Assembly: GCA_964392345.1 (NCBI GenBank)
Contig: CAYMPQ010000001.1
Span: 1 to 64,000 of the forward strand
Length of the DNA stretch: 64,000 nucleotides
From: JAUVXY01 sp964392345
GTDB taxonomy: Bacteria; Actinomycetota; Humimicrobiia; Humimicrobiales; Humimicrobiaceae
Direction of reading: 5' to 3'
The notes under the pieces are model-generated. The model was not told where the DNA came from, made no database searches, and saw only the letters and a list, made by a program, of their open reading frames with translations. Shown here one piece after another: positions 1-7,909 of the stretch; the first letter of the stretch is position 1, and each line of letters begins with the position of its first letter. A program made the translations under genes and the position numbers.

Positions 1-2
1 AT

Positions 3-71
3 AAAGAAAATGAAGATACAGTTATATTGAGAAATATTGGATATCATGATAAAACTATAAAAAATTCTTGA
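3..71 (+). CDS. possible C-terminus of a protein entering from the left edge
   Basis: One forward frame stays open from the left edge and ends in TGA at 69-71, giving a tail that ends HDKTIKNS. It looks protein-like but is only 22 codons long. It would run convergently into the PfkB kinase gene with a 17-base overlap. No family can be assigned, and chance openness in AT-rich DNA is a real alternative. Confidence 0.25.
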   Translation, partial: KENEDTVILRNIGYHDKTIKNS

Positions 72-1008
72 AAATTTTTTTTGTTTTCACTTTTTTTACC
101 AGTCTTTTTACTTCATTTAGCTGGATCTGTCCCGGGGTGTCATTTAACAGGTTTGCGCTTCCGCATGAAACAGAAAATTTTAAAGTATCCTCAGCGCTGT
201 AACCATTCAGCATTGAATATATAAATCCAGCGTTTACTGAGTCTCCGGAACCTGTGCTGCTAATGCGGCCTTCAACGTGCGGGGGTTTTGCTGTAATGCA
301 GCTATTTTTATCGCAATAGATCACTTCTCTTGAACCGTTTGTTATCATTATTTTTTTTATTCCATCTGCTATATATTTTTCTAGTATATCTACAATTTCC
401 CTGCGGTTATTTTTATCATCAGAAATTTTATTTACCTCTTTTAACTCTTTTAAATTTATTTTTAAAATTTCTGGCAAGGATAGGAGACCTTCAGAAAGTG
501 GTGCTCCTGACGAATCAAGAAGCACAGACACCTCTTTTTTCTTAAGGATGCTGATTATTTTTTTATAAATACTTACATCAGTATTTCTGGGAAGACTGCC
601 GCCAATTACAAAAATGTCTCCTTTTTTTGGCAGAGTTCTAATTTTGTCCATAAGCAGTTTAGTTTCACTCTTGTGGATAAAAGGTCCGATCTCATTTAAT
701 TCAATAAGATTTTTTTCTTTTTTTTCAATTATTTTTATATTTATTCTGCTTGCGCCTTTTGTTTTCGTAAAATCAGTTTTTATGTTCTCACTGGCAAGCG
801 TATTGACTATAAAATCATAAAAGTTTCCTCCGCAAAAACCAAAGGCCAAACTTTTGATACCAAGGCAACTTAACGCTCTTGAAATATTTATTCCCTTGCC
901 TCCAACAGAGGCAGTCTTAATTTCTGCCTTGTTTATACTGTCTTTTGACAGATAACCAGTTTCGTAAGTAATATCAATCGCAAGGTTTAATGTTAGTGTA
1001 TATATCAT
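55..1008 (-). CDS. PfkB-family sugar kinase (1-phosphofructokinase / tagatose-6-phosphate kinase type)
   Basis: This 317-residue protein matches the usual length of the FruK/LacC branch of the ribokinase (PfkB) family, cytoplasmic ATP-dependent kinases of sugar phosphates. The N-terminus carries the family glycine motif GGKGINISRAL (about residues 37-47). The C-terminal part has the anion-hole and catalytic-base motif STGSGDSVNAGF with its aspartate; GSGDS replaces the commoner GAGDS. The ATG overlaps the stop of the upstream PIN toxin gene by four bases (1005-1008), which implies translational coupling and a shared transcript with the toxin-antitoxin pair. A GatC-like PTS component lies 1.3 kb away, so tagatose 6-phosphate or fructose 1-phosphate are plausible substrates. 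That is inference: the sequence does not separate FruK from LacC. Confidence 0.85.
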   Translation of the reverse strand: MIYTLTLNLAIDITYETGYLSKDSINKAEIKTASVGGKGINISRALSCLGIKSLAFGFCGGNFYDFIVNTLASENIKTDFTKTKGASRINIKIIEKKEKNLIELNEIGPFIHKSETKLLMDKIRTLPKKGDIFVIGGSLPRNTDVSIYKKIISILKKKEVSVLLDSSGAPLSEGLLSLPEILKINLKELKEVNKISDDKNNRREIVDILEKYIADGIKKIMITNGSREVIYCDKNSCITAKPPHVEGRISSTGSGDSVNAGFIYSMLNGYSAEDTLKFSVSCGSANLLNDTPGQIQLNEVKRLVKKVKTKKIFKNFL

Positions 1009-1412
1009 ATTAAAGTATTTAAAAACTCTGAAGGCGAAATGGCCGCGATGTTCCGAAATGCCTTCAGATTTAGTAAATGTTTATCACCAGAAATAATGTA
1101 TTGAGCCTGAGCTGCAGCAGCACATTCTATAAATTTATTGTCGCTAGGGTCATCCTTAATTAAACTAAATTTAGGGGTAGGGGATATATATACGATGTTA
1201 TTTTTCTTTTTAAACAATTTTAGTAGTTCCTCTAACTCAGGTTCATACGAAAGCCCTAATCTTGCGAGTACTTCCACATATTCCTCTAAAATTTCTTCTG
1301 TTATACAAATAGTTATTTTTCTATTCTTCCATAAATCAATGACTCTTTTGGGATTTCCTTTTGGATTAAAAAATGAAGAAACAAAGACATTTGTATCAAT
1401 TACTACTCTCAC
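1005..1412 (-). CDS. PIN-domain toxin, putative type II TA ribonuclease
   Basis: This 135-residue protein is a single PIN domain of the COG1569-like putative toxin group. The N-terminal VVIDTNVFVSS supplies the first metal-binding aspartate (D6). Further acidic residues sit at about E43/E44, D91 and D110 (in IISGDKHLL), the four-acid Mg2+ site of PIN ribonucleases. It overlaps the upstream antitoxin by four bases and the downstream PfkB kinase by four bases. PIN toxins of this kind cleave tRNA or mRNA when freed from their antitoxin; the RNA target here is unknown. The acidic site looks complete, so the toxin is probably active. Confidence 0.85.
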   Translation of the reverse strand: MRVVIDTNVFVSSFFNPKGNPKRVIDLWKNRKITICITEEILEEYVEVLARLGLSYEPELEELLKLFKKKNNIVYISPTPKFSLIKDDPSDNKFIECAAAAQAQYIISGDKHLLNLKAFRNIAAISPSEFLNTLI

Positions 1413-1654
1413 TTGCCAGTCCTTACTTCTTTAATAACGGTATCAATGTCTTCTTCCTTAAACCCTTCCATTTTAATCTTTTCCGAAATTCTACTCCATA
1501 AGTCATCAACAACTGAGGATAAATCATTATCTGCAATATAGGTATTAACCAATTCACGAACTTTTTCACTGGAAGTTTTACCCTCCATTCTGGCGATTCT
1601 ACTAAATTTATCTTTGGTTTCCTTATCAATCCTGATTATCATTTGTTTTTCCAT
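1409..1654 (-). CDS. ribbon-helix-helix antitoxin
   Basis: This 81-residue protein starts with a short beta-strand-like segment (QMIIRIDKETKDKF) followed by two helices containing SSEKVRELVNTYI, the layout of a ribbon-helix-helix DNA-binding domain (about residues 3-48). The acidic C-terminal tail (SSVVDDLWSRISEKIKMEGF) is the likely toxin-neutralising part. It is first in the operon, has a good ribosome binding site (CAGGAG, about 1665-1670 on the - strand), and overlaps the PIN toxin start by four bases. Family knowledge predicts that it represses its own promoter alone or with the toxin; a palindrome sits at that promoter. Confidence 0.82.
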   Translation of the reverse strand: MEKQMIIRIDKETKDKFSRIARMEGKTSSEKVRELVNTYIADNDLSSVVDDLWSRISEKIKMEGFKEEDIDTVIKEVRTGK

Positions 1655-1673
1655 AATATTGCTCCTGTATATC

Positions 1674-1714
1674 TTGTATATACAAATTATACATGCATTT
1701 AATTACAAAATCAA
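1674..1714 (-). promoter_or_regulatory. promoter and palindromic operator of the toxin-antitoxin operon
   Basis: On the - strand, TTGATT (1709-1714) and a consensus TATAAT (1686-1691) are 17 bases apart. Immediately downstream, over the expected start site, lies the perfect 12-base palindrome TTGTATATACAA (1674-1685), with a further half-site-like GTATAT at 1667-1672. This is the expected layout for autorepression by a ribbon-helix-helix antitoxin. Confidence 0.7.
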
Positions 1715-1822
1715 TTTTGCCTTTGTAGTTATTTGGAATTAAGAGTAAAATTTTGTAAAGTATTGGTAACAGGTGTTAAAGAACCAGGTTTAAGATAAAA
1801 AAGATGTTTTAGGGGGAGCTAA

Positions 1823-2302
1823 GTGTCTGAAGTTTGGCTTAATGCTTTCTTGGGAAAAATTGGAAAATACATTGTAACTTTTTTAGTTGATTATTATTAC
1901 TATTTTGCTCCGGTAATTGTTGTATACGGGATTTTTTTAACGATTTCATCATATAATCTTAAAAGAATTGATAAAAGGGTTAATTTAGAAATAGTGAACC
2001 AGGCTAAAAATGTAATTAAGGAAGATCCTGATATTAATTGTATCGATTTTATGGAAAAACTTGAAATTCCATGGGAGGATATTGTAAGAGATTGTTCTTT
2101 TTTCCCGTTCATTTCTCAGGAGATAGGCCTATGGGTTAACAGGACCAATGCTTACAATGCGCGGAAAACAATTATGTATGATAAAGAAAAAATAAGGCTT
2201 GTTTTAGAAAGAAGCGGGCTATTTGTCTCTGAGAGAGGCAGTGGTATGTGTAAAAATTTATATTTAGATTACATTCACAGAATAACAAAAAGGGAAAAAT
2301 AA
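1823..2302 (+). CDS. uncharacterised membrane-anchored protein
   Basis: I do not recognise this 159-residue protein. GTG is the likely start, seven bases after AGGGGGAG-type Shine-Dalgarno sequence. One hydrophobic, tyrosine-rich segment (about residues 18-42, ending in SSYNL) looks like a single membrane anchor. The soluble remainder is charged, with a conserved-looking patch IPWEDIVRDCSFFPF and a basic C-terminus ending in RITKREK. It could be a small winged-helix-like or adaptor domain facing the cytoplasm, but nothing proves that. It stands alone, divergent from the toxin-antitoxin operon and converging on the PTS gene with a four-base gap. Confidence 0.6.
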   Translation: MSEVWLNAFLGKIGKYIVTFLVDYYYYFAPVIVVYGIFLTISSYNLKRIDKRVNLEIVNQAKNVIKEDPDINCIDFMEKLEIPWEDIVRDCSFFPFISQEIGLWVNRTNAYNARKTIMYDKEKIRLVLERSGLFVSERGSGMCKNLYLDYIHRITKREK

Positions 2303-2306
2303 GTTT

Positions 2307-3608
2307 TTATAGAAACAGGTTAAGAACAGGCTTTATAATCTGAAGAAGTATCCAGAAAAATAAATTAGAACTGCCTCCGATACTTGAAACCTGATTGTAC
2401 CCTTCAGTAAGTTCCATATTATATTTTAAAAATAAATTAGTAAGCAAATTTCCCATATCAGCTGTGACAAAAAGCACAATAGGGATTATTATTATTGCTG
2501 AAACAAAACTTCTAAAGATATCACCTCCTGATAGAGTAATGGCCCAGATTAGTATAAGAGGGATCATTATTAAATCAGCATTTGGAAGAAGTGTGTTGCC
2601 TGGCAGCAGAGTTGCCATATAAACACTTAAAGGAATAATAATAATGGAAAGCCCAATTACAGAAGGATGACCTACAAAAATAATGGAGTCCAGACCAATG
2701 TATATTGTTCTCCTTGTAATCCTGTGTCTTATAAAACTTCCGATACTGTCTATTGTTGGAGCCAATCCCATAAAAAGAATGTTTACTGCCCTTGGAAGCA
2801 GTATCATGATGATAGATAATTTTAACCCGGAAGCAAGGCCATATAAAAAATTAGGGCCGATGTTTAAATAGAAATTTTTATATTTTGTAATTAGTCCTAT
2901 GATAAATCCTAAAACAAATCCAATTATCATTGGTTCAGAGAAGATGCCGAGCCTGTACTGAATTTCTTCATAGAAGATGTGTATTTTTTTAATTAGTGGA
3001 ATTTTATTTAAAACAGTAGTTATAAGATGGGAAACAGGAGCCCAGCATATGACATTGGCCTGGGGGTTTGACACTCCATTTAGGCCAAAGTAGCTTTCTG
3101 TGCGGTGGGCATAAATATCTGACAGGACAAGTGTTATGGAAGCAATCACCATAGAAATTAATATCCCAATCCATTGCATCCCAGTGATTGTAAAAATAAT
3201 GGAGCCGGCAAATAAAAAATTCCAGTAATTCCACAAATCTATGTTTACTGTTCTTGTAAGTCTCAAGACAAGCATAAGTATATTTAAAAAGATTGTTGCT
3301 ATAATTATTTGAAAAATTATTGGAGAATTTAAAATTATTTTTTCTGAGATTGCCCACCCTACATCCAGGATTTTAAAATCTTTGGAAGAATTTATGATAA
3401 TGGTACTTATAATTGGTTTAAAAAAATTTATAAAAATCGAAAGAAGGACGGACATGCTGGCCAACCCTATAAAAATAAATATGGAATTCTTCAGGGTCTT
3501 AAGGAAATTTTTAGAAGCAATCAAGCCTAGAATAAATAATATTGATGGGAGCAGTACAACAGGTCCTAAATCTATTATATATTTAATAATTTTGTAAGTC
3601 GCTGTCAT
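2307..3608 (-). CDS. PTS galactitol-type IIC membrane component (GatC-like)
   Basis: This 433-residue, highly hydrophobic protein with about ten or more membrane segments has the length and sequence character of the GatC (EIIC-Gat) family. Recognisable family-like stretches include GLNGVSNPQANVICWAPVSH around residues 170-190 and GHPSVIGLSIIIIPLSVY near residue 310. EIIC proteins move the sugar alcohol across the membrane and depend on EIIA and EIIB for phosphorylation. No EIIA, EIIB, HPr or EI gene occurs in the window, so it is an orphan here. The nearby PfkB kinase could act on the product if this is a galactitol/tagatose route. No clear Shine-Dalgarno is seen; a TATAAT-like box lies at 3663-3668 on this strand. 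Confidence 0.82.
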   Translation of the reverse strand: MTATYKIIKYIIDLGPVVLLPSILFILGLIASKNFLKTLKNSIFIFIGLASMSVLLSIFINFFKPIISTIIINSSKDFKILDVGWAISEKIILNSPIIFQIIIATIFLNILMLVLRLTRTVNIDLWNYWNFLFAGSIIFTITGMQWIGILISMVIASITLVLSDIYAHRTESYFGLNGVSNPQANVICWAPVSHLITTVLNKIPLIKKIHIFYEEIQYRLGIFSEPMIIGFVLGFIIGLITKYKNFYLNIGPNFLYGLASGLKLSIIMILLPRAVNILFMGLAPTIDSIGSFIRHRITRRTIYIGLDSIIFVGHPSVIGLSIIIIPLSVYMATLLPGNTLLPNADLIMIPLILIWAITLSGGDIFRSFVSAIIIIPIVLFVTADMGNLLTNLFLKYNMELTEGYNQVSSIGGSSNLFFWILLQIIKPVLNLFL

Positions 3609-3689
3609 ATTTTGCCGCTAATATTTATTTGTATTTGAGCCTAAACATATTGGGTAGTAATTATTATACACGAAAAAAAATGTTGTAAA

Positions 3690-3970
3690 AACAATAACTC
3701 TGGGAAAGTTTGCAGCTCAAATCTTGCACCAGGAATTCCAGACTGGATAGTATGTTTAAGTTTTTCATGGCACTATGTATTCAATACCTATACAAACTGC
3801 ATGTGATATTGTATTATTTTGCCGGGTCCCTTTTTACGCCAATCAATAATGCTTTTTAGCTTAAAGGCGGAGCCTATAACTGGTATCAGGCACTAAATTA
3901 TGGTACACTTTTGAGTCTGCAAGCATTGTTGAGAGATGACAAAGATGTATTAATGAATGATGCATGTTAG
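3690..3970 (+). pseudogene. remnant of a decayed gene upstream of the MFS transporter
   Basis: The 355-base gap after the PTS gene holds protein-like stretches broken across frames. One segment (3694-3750) contains KFAAQILHQEFQTG before a stop. Another (3860-3970) reads GGAYNWYQALNYG...LRDDKDVLMNDAC before TAG. The second ends by overlapping the ATG of the MFS gene (3964) by seven bases, the kind of coupling seen in intact operons. I cannot name the family. The reading is based on composition only and may be wrong. Confidence 0.35.
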
Positions 3971-5202
3971 CTGCCATTAATAAAAATATGAATAGAAAAG
4001 ACAATTTTAAAGATTATTTAGTAGAAATCCCAAATTTTTTATCAATTTTTGTATTTGCATTTTTCTTCATGGTAGCAAGTCCAATGCTGATAGATATTGC
4101 GGTTTCAACAGGCATAGATACCGGGAACTTAAGCCTTGTATTTACATTTTACACCATCGGAGCTGTTGTAGGCCAACTTACATCAGTACTATATAACAGA
4201 AAATTCAGGAAACTGTATGTAATAATTGCTTCATATATTATAGCAATCCTGTTCATTGTTTTTTTAAGCTTTTCAAACAACCTGTATTTATTTTATATTC
4301 TTTATCTCCTGATCGGGTATCTTTTGGGAGTAATATGGATACAGGCTAATGAATATATTTTAGAAAGTAAGGTAAAAAATAAGGATAGGATTACTACCAT
4401 TGCCCTGAGCTTTTATCCAGTAGGAGCTTTTACAGCTCCGTTTGTAGCTTCTTCAGTGATTCGCAGCGGACTTAGCTGGAGATTTTCATACTATGTCATT
4501 ATTTTTATTATATCAGTGACAATAATTTTGTATCTGGCACTTATCGGTGGCAGGGGAGGCAGAAAGGTAATAGAGGAAAAAGAAAAAGTAAGTTTTAAAG
4601 AAATATTTACAGATATCCGCAGAAACATAATATTTTTGCTGATAACTGCTTCAATTGTATTTTATTGTGCTTCCGAAACCATTATTTCTGCATGGTCGCC
4701 AACTTTTTTTAGAAGTGAAAGAATGTTTGACATCGAGACAGCCGGACTTGTCATCTCTATTTTCTGGATATCAATAATAATTGGAAGGATAGTAGTAAGT
4801 TCCATGGCAGGGAAAATTCGCTCAGGCTATGTTATGTTAGGCCTTTCCGCAGTTGCTATTATTTCGATGATTTTCATGGTCTTACTAAAATCAAGATATG
4901 TTATCTTGATTGTTGTGGGCCTTACTGGGCTCGGCTTCTCAGGAATGTTTCCACTGCTGATTTCCTCAGGGAGTGCAGTTTATAAAAAAGGAAAAGGAGT
5001 GCTTATTACAATATTGTTTGCTGCGTCAAATATAGGGATATCAATAGCGCCCTTCGTGACGAGGCTTATCTCAAGGTATAACATAACTTTTTCTGTATCT
5101 TTAGCAATAATTTTTATGTTTCTTGCAATGCTGCTCCTGATAGCTTATGTAGTGTGTGAAAATAAAATAGCTGGCACCAAAATTATTATTAATGATGAAT
5201 AA
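3964..5202 (+). CDS. major facilitator superfamily transporter
   Basis: This 412-residue protein has about twelve hydrophobic segments split by a charged central loop (GGRGGRKVIEEKEKVSFKEI, around residue 200), the two-bundle MFS layout. The start is uncertain: neither this ATG nor the one at 3988 has a visible Shine-Dalgarno. The first ATG overlaps the tail of a decayed upstream frame, which suggests ancestral translational coupling. The substrate is not evident; with sugar regulators downstream, a sugar or organic acid is plausible. A LacI-family gene follows in the same direction. Confidence 0.82.
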   Translation: MLAAINKNMNRKDNFKDYLVEIPNFLSIFVFAFFFMVASPMLIDIAVSTGIDTGNLSLVFTFYTIGAVVGQLTSVLYNRKFRKLYVIIASYIIAILFIVFLSFSNNLYLFYILYLLIGYLLGVIWIQANEYILESKVKNKDRITTIALSFYPVGAFTAPFVASSVIRSGLSWRFSYYVIIFIISVTIILYLALIGGRGGRKVIEEKEKVSFKEIFTDIRRNIIFLLITASIVFYCASETIISAWSPTFFRSERMFDIETAGLVISIFWISIIIGRIVVSSMAGKIRSGYVMLGLSAVAIISMIFMVLLKSRYVILIVVGLTGLGFSGMFPLLISSGSAVYKKGKGVLITILFAASNIGISIAPFVTRLISRYNITFSVSLAIIFMFLAMLLLIAYVVCENKIAGTKIIINDE

Positions 5203-5260
5203 ATTATTTTTTAAAAACAGCAAAAAGCCCTGTTGCTCATATAAAAATCTAAACGAAAGC

Positions 5261-5325
5261 TTGACAGAAAATAAAATTATTAGTACCATAATGCTATTGA
5301 CTGTTAGCGGTATCATAATCATAAT
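5261..5325 (+). promoter_or_regulatory. two tandem candidate promoters for the LacI-family gene
   Basis: Promoter A is TTGACA (5261-5266), 17 bases, TACCAT (5284-5289). Promoter B is TTGACT (5297-5302), 17 bases, CATAAT (5320-5325). Promoter B would start transcription around 5332, only about 13 bases before the ATG, which has no Shine-Dalgarno. Both are predictions from spacing and consensus. Confidence 0.5.
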
Positions 5326-5344
5326 GCTCGAATAAAATAAAGTT

Positions 5345-6352
5345 ATGAAAGCAAGAGCGACAATTAGAGATGTTGCAAAAAAGTCAAATGTTTCTTTGAT
5401 GACGGTTTCCCGGGTAGTTAACAAAAAAGGCAATATTTCAAAAGCAACTGCAGCCAAAGTTTTAAAAGCAATTAGAGAATTAAATTATAGGCCCAATATA
5501 ACAGCAAGAAGCCTGGCTGCTAAAAAGAGTGACTTTATTGCAATAATAGTACCTGATATTTCTAACCCATTTTTTTCTGAAATGATAAAAGGTGCCGAAG
5601 ATTTTGCAAGAGAAAATGGGTATAATATTTTTCTTGGTGATACCGAAGGTAGAGTAGAGCTGGAGAAGGAATATATTGATGCAGCTATCAATAGAATGGC
5701 TGACGGCATTATACTTGTTGCTCCCCGTTTAGAAAATAGTCTTATTTGTGAAATAAATGATAATATACCTTTAGTAATAGTAGATCGGTCTATAAATAAA
5801 AATAATATTCCGCAGGTATACATTGATAATTTAAAAGGGGCCATATCAGCTGTGGAGCATTTAATTAATCTTAATCACAAACACATAGCATTTTTATCTG
5901 GACCTAAAGATGTTCAGGATAGCTTACAGAGGGAAAAGGGATATATTATGGCACTGAAAAAACATAATATACCTGTTAATCCTAAATTAATGTTAACCGG
6001 TGATTTTAGCTTTGAAGGCGGCAGAGATGCTTTTGAAAAATTTTTCAGTAATTATCATAAACCAACAGCAATTTTTGCTTCCAATGATATAATGGCATTT
6101 GGGTTGATTCAACGCGCACATGAAATGAATGTAAAAGTTCCCAAAGATGTGTCAATTGTTGGATTTGATGATATTTCATTGTCTTCCCTGATTAATCCAC
6201 CTCTTACCACGGTTCGCCATCCCATGTTAAAAATGGGAATCAAAGCAGTTGAACTACTTATAAATAAATTAAATAATAAGCTGGATACTAAAATTAGCTT
6301 TAACTTAGAAAATACATTAATAGTTAGAAAGTCTACAAGAGAAATTAAATAA
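5345..6352 (+). CDS. LacI-family transcriptional regulator
   Basis: This 335-residue protein is a full-length LacI/GalR regulator. Residues 4-50 form the helix-turn-helix and hinge (TIRDVAKKSNVSLMTVSRVV, then RELNYRPNITARSL). The rest is a periplasmic-binding-protein-like effector domain, with AIIVPDISNPFF opening the first lobe and FASNDIMAFGLIQ and VSIVGFDDISLSSL in the second. It binds DNA as a dimer and responds to a small sugar. It lies between an MFS transporter and a ROK regulator, upstream of the sugar ABC cluster, so it may control either. It has tandem upstream promoters and no obvious Shine-Dalgarno. Confidence 0.93.
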   Translation: MKARATIRDVAKKSNVSLMTVSRVVNKKGNISKATAAKVLKAIRELNYRPNITARSLAAKKSDFIAIIVPDISNPFFSEMIKGAEDFARENGYNIFLGDTEGRVELEKEYIDAAINRMADGIILVAPRLENSLICEINDNIPLVIVDRSINKNNIPQVYIDNLKGAISAVEHLINLNHKHIAFLSGPKDVQDSLQREKGYIMALKKHNIPVNPKLMLTGDFSFEGGRDAFEKFFSNYHKPTAIFASNDIMAFGLIQRAHEMNVKVPKDVSIVGFDDISLSSLINPPLTTVRHPMLKMGIKAVELLINKLNNKLDTKISFNLENTLIVRKSTREIK

Positions 6353-6378
6353 GAATGGTTTAAAAACTTTATTGTTCT

Positions 6379-6537
6379 TTGACAATTTAATTAAAGGCTT
6401 AAGAATATTCTTGAGACTAGTTTTATAAGAAGGTTATAAGAACCAGTTATAAAATTGACTTGACAAACTAATTTATTTCACTTACACTATTTCATAGTAC
6501 CCCTGAGGTCATTTGTAATTTTATAAATTTTTATAAA
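6379..6537 (+). promoter_or_regulatory. promoter and operator-like palindrome before the ROK gene
   Basis: The 195-base gap contains TTGACA (6379-6384) near a perfect 12-base palindrome AAGAATATTCTT (6401-6412). A well-spaced promoter follows: TTGACA (6460-6465), 17 bases, TACACT (6483-6488). TATAAGAA-type repeats at about 6423-6450 could be additional operator half-sites. A TATAAA at 6532-6537 lies just before the ROK start. ROK or LacI binding here is inference. Confidence 0.5.
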
Positions 6538-6547
6538 ACTAACTGGA

Positions 6548-7762
6548 ATGACTACTTTAAGAAAACGAAAAGCAGTTAAGCAAATCAATAGAAAAGTAAT
6601 TTTAAATATCCTTCGCAATTCAGGTGAAATATCGATAGCAGAACTTTCAAAAAAGGTAGATTTAAGCAAGACAACGCTCATGAAAATAATGAATTATTAT
6701 ATTGGCAAAGGGCTTGTTGCTGTCACAGGTAAAGGGAAATCTACTGAAGAAGGCGGCAAAAAGCCAAATATTTTTAAGTTTAATGCAGATGGAGGATACG
6801 CTGTTGGAATAGTGATTTTTGCGAACAAACTGCTATCAGTAATTACTAATCTTAGAGGAGAAATACTCAAGAAAATTTCAGTTGAATTACAAACTAACGA
6901 GAAATTTAATATTGTTTTAAAAAAGTTAGTCAATTCTTATGAACAACTTATAAATGATACAGGTATTGATAGAAAAAAGATCACAGGCCTTGCGGTGGGT
7001 ACTTATGGTGTAACAAATTTTGATAAGGGTGTGGTAATATTTTCCCCACATTTTCCTTCGTGGGGCGAAAATGTTGAACTGAAGAAAAATATATCTGAAC
7101 AAATACCTGACAAAATACCTATCTATGTTGATAACGGCAACAGGTTTCAGGCTTTTGCTGAAAAAACCGTGGGCATTGCAAGACATGAAAAGAATATTGT
7201 TACCTTAATAGCAGGCAAAGGACTGGGTTCCGGGATAATAATGGAGAATGAAATAAAAAGGGGCGGACATTTCCTGGTTGGAGAAGTAGGACATATGATT
7301 ATAAATCCTATAAGCGAAGAAATATGTGCATGCGGAGGAAAGGGCTGTTTTGAAGCTATGGTGTCAACCGCAAGAATAATCCGAATGGCTAAAGAAAAAT
7401 ATGATAGATACCCTGGTTCATTGGTTTTTAATGGAGGAAATCCTGGTGAAATAAATATATATAATATATTTAATGCATCAGCTAAATATGATGAACTTGC
7501 ATTAGAACTTATAGATGATGTAATTAATTGGTTTGCTATTGGGATATCTAACATAATTCTTTTGTATGACCCTCAAATAATAATAATACAGGGAATATTT
7601 GCAAAAGCTGGAAAATATTTCTTAGATAATCTTAGAAAAAGGGTTAATGAAATTTCTCTGCCAAAGATAAAAAAAGAGACTAAAATTAAATATTCTGAAC
7701 TTGGTGATAAGGCGGGTGTGCTGGGAGCAGTATCTTATGCTATTTCTAAATATTTTGAATAA
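6548..7762 (+). CDS. ROK-family transcriptional regulator (NagC/XylR type)
   Basis: This 404-residue protein combines an N-terminal winged helix-turn-helix (about residues 14-60, ISIAELSKKVDLSKTTLMKI) with a C-terminal ROK sugar-kinase-fold domain. The ROK zinc motif is intact in EICACGGKGCFEAM, and the glycine-rich GKGLGSGIIM and GEVGHM motifs are present. XylR and NagC members repress sugar genes and are released by the sugar or its phosphate. It lies directly upstream of the ABC-importer cluster in the same orientation and is the best candidate for its local regulator, since that cluster ends in xylulokinase. The effector is not known. Confidence 0.92.
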   Translation: MTTLRKRKAVKQINRKVILNILRNSGEISIAELSKKVDLSKTTLMKIMNYYIGKGLVAVTGKGKSTEEGGKKPNIFKFNADGGYAVGIVIFANKLLSVITNLRGEILKKISVELQTNEKFNIVLKKLVNSYEQLINDTGIDRKKITGLAVGTYGVTNFDKGVVIFSPHFPSWGENVELKKNISEQIPDKIPIYVDNGNRFQAFAEKTVGIARHEKNIVTLIAGKGLGSGIIMENEIKRGGHFLVGEVGHMIINPISEEICACGGKGCFEAMVSTARIIRMAKEKYDRYPGSLVFNGGNPGEINIYNIFNASAKYDELALELIDDVINWFAIGISNIILLYDPQIIIIQGIFAKAGKYFLDNLRKRVNEISLPKIKKETKIKYSELGDKAGVLGAVSYAISKYFE

Positions 7763-7909
7763 TATAATGGCAATACTGATGAGGATTTATATTAAAATAT
7801 AAGTTTATTATAAGGGCAATATTAAAGAAATTTAAGGGGGTGGTTAAGGAGAAATATTAATCAAATTGTCAATTGTTTGTTGTAATCAAAATTTACAAAA
7901 GGAGGGGAA

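Noticed and set aside
1423..1629. Alternative 68-codon - strand frame inside the antitoxin gene
   Set aside because: The ribbon-helix-helix frame has a good ribosome binding site and coupling to the toxin; this frame has neither.
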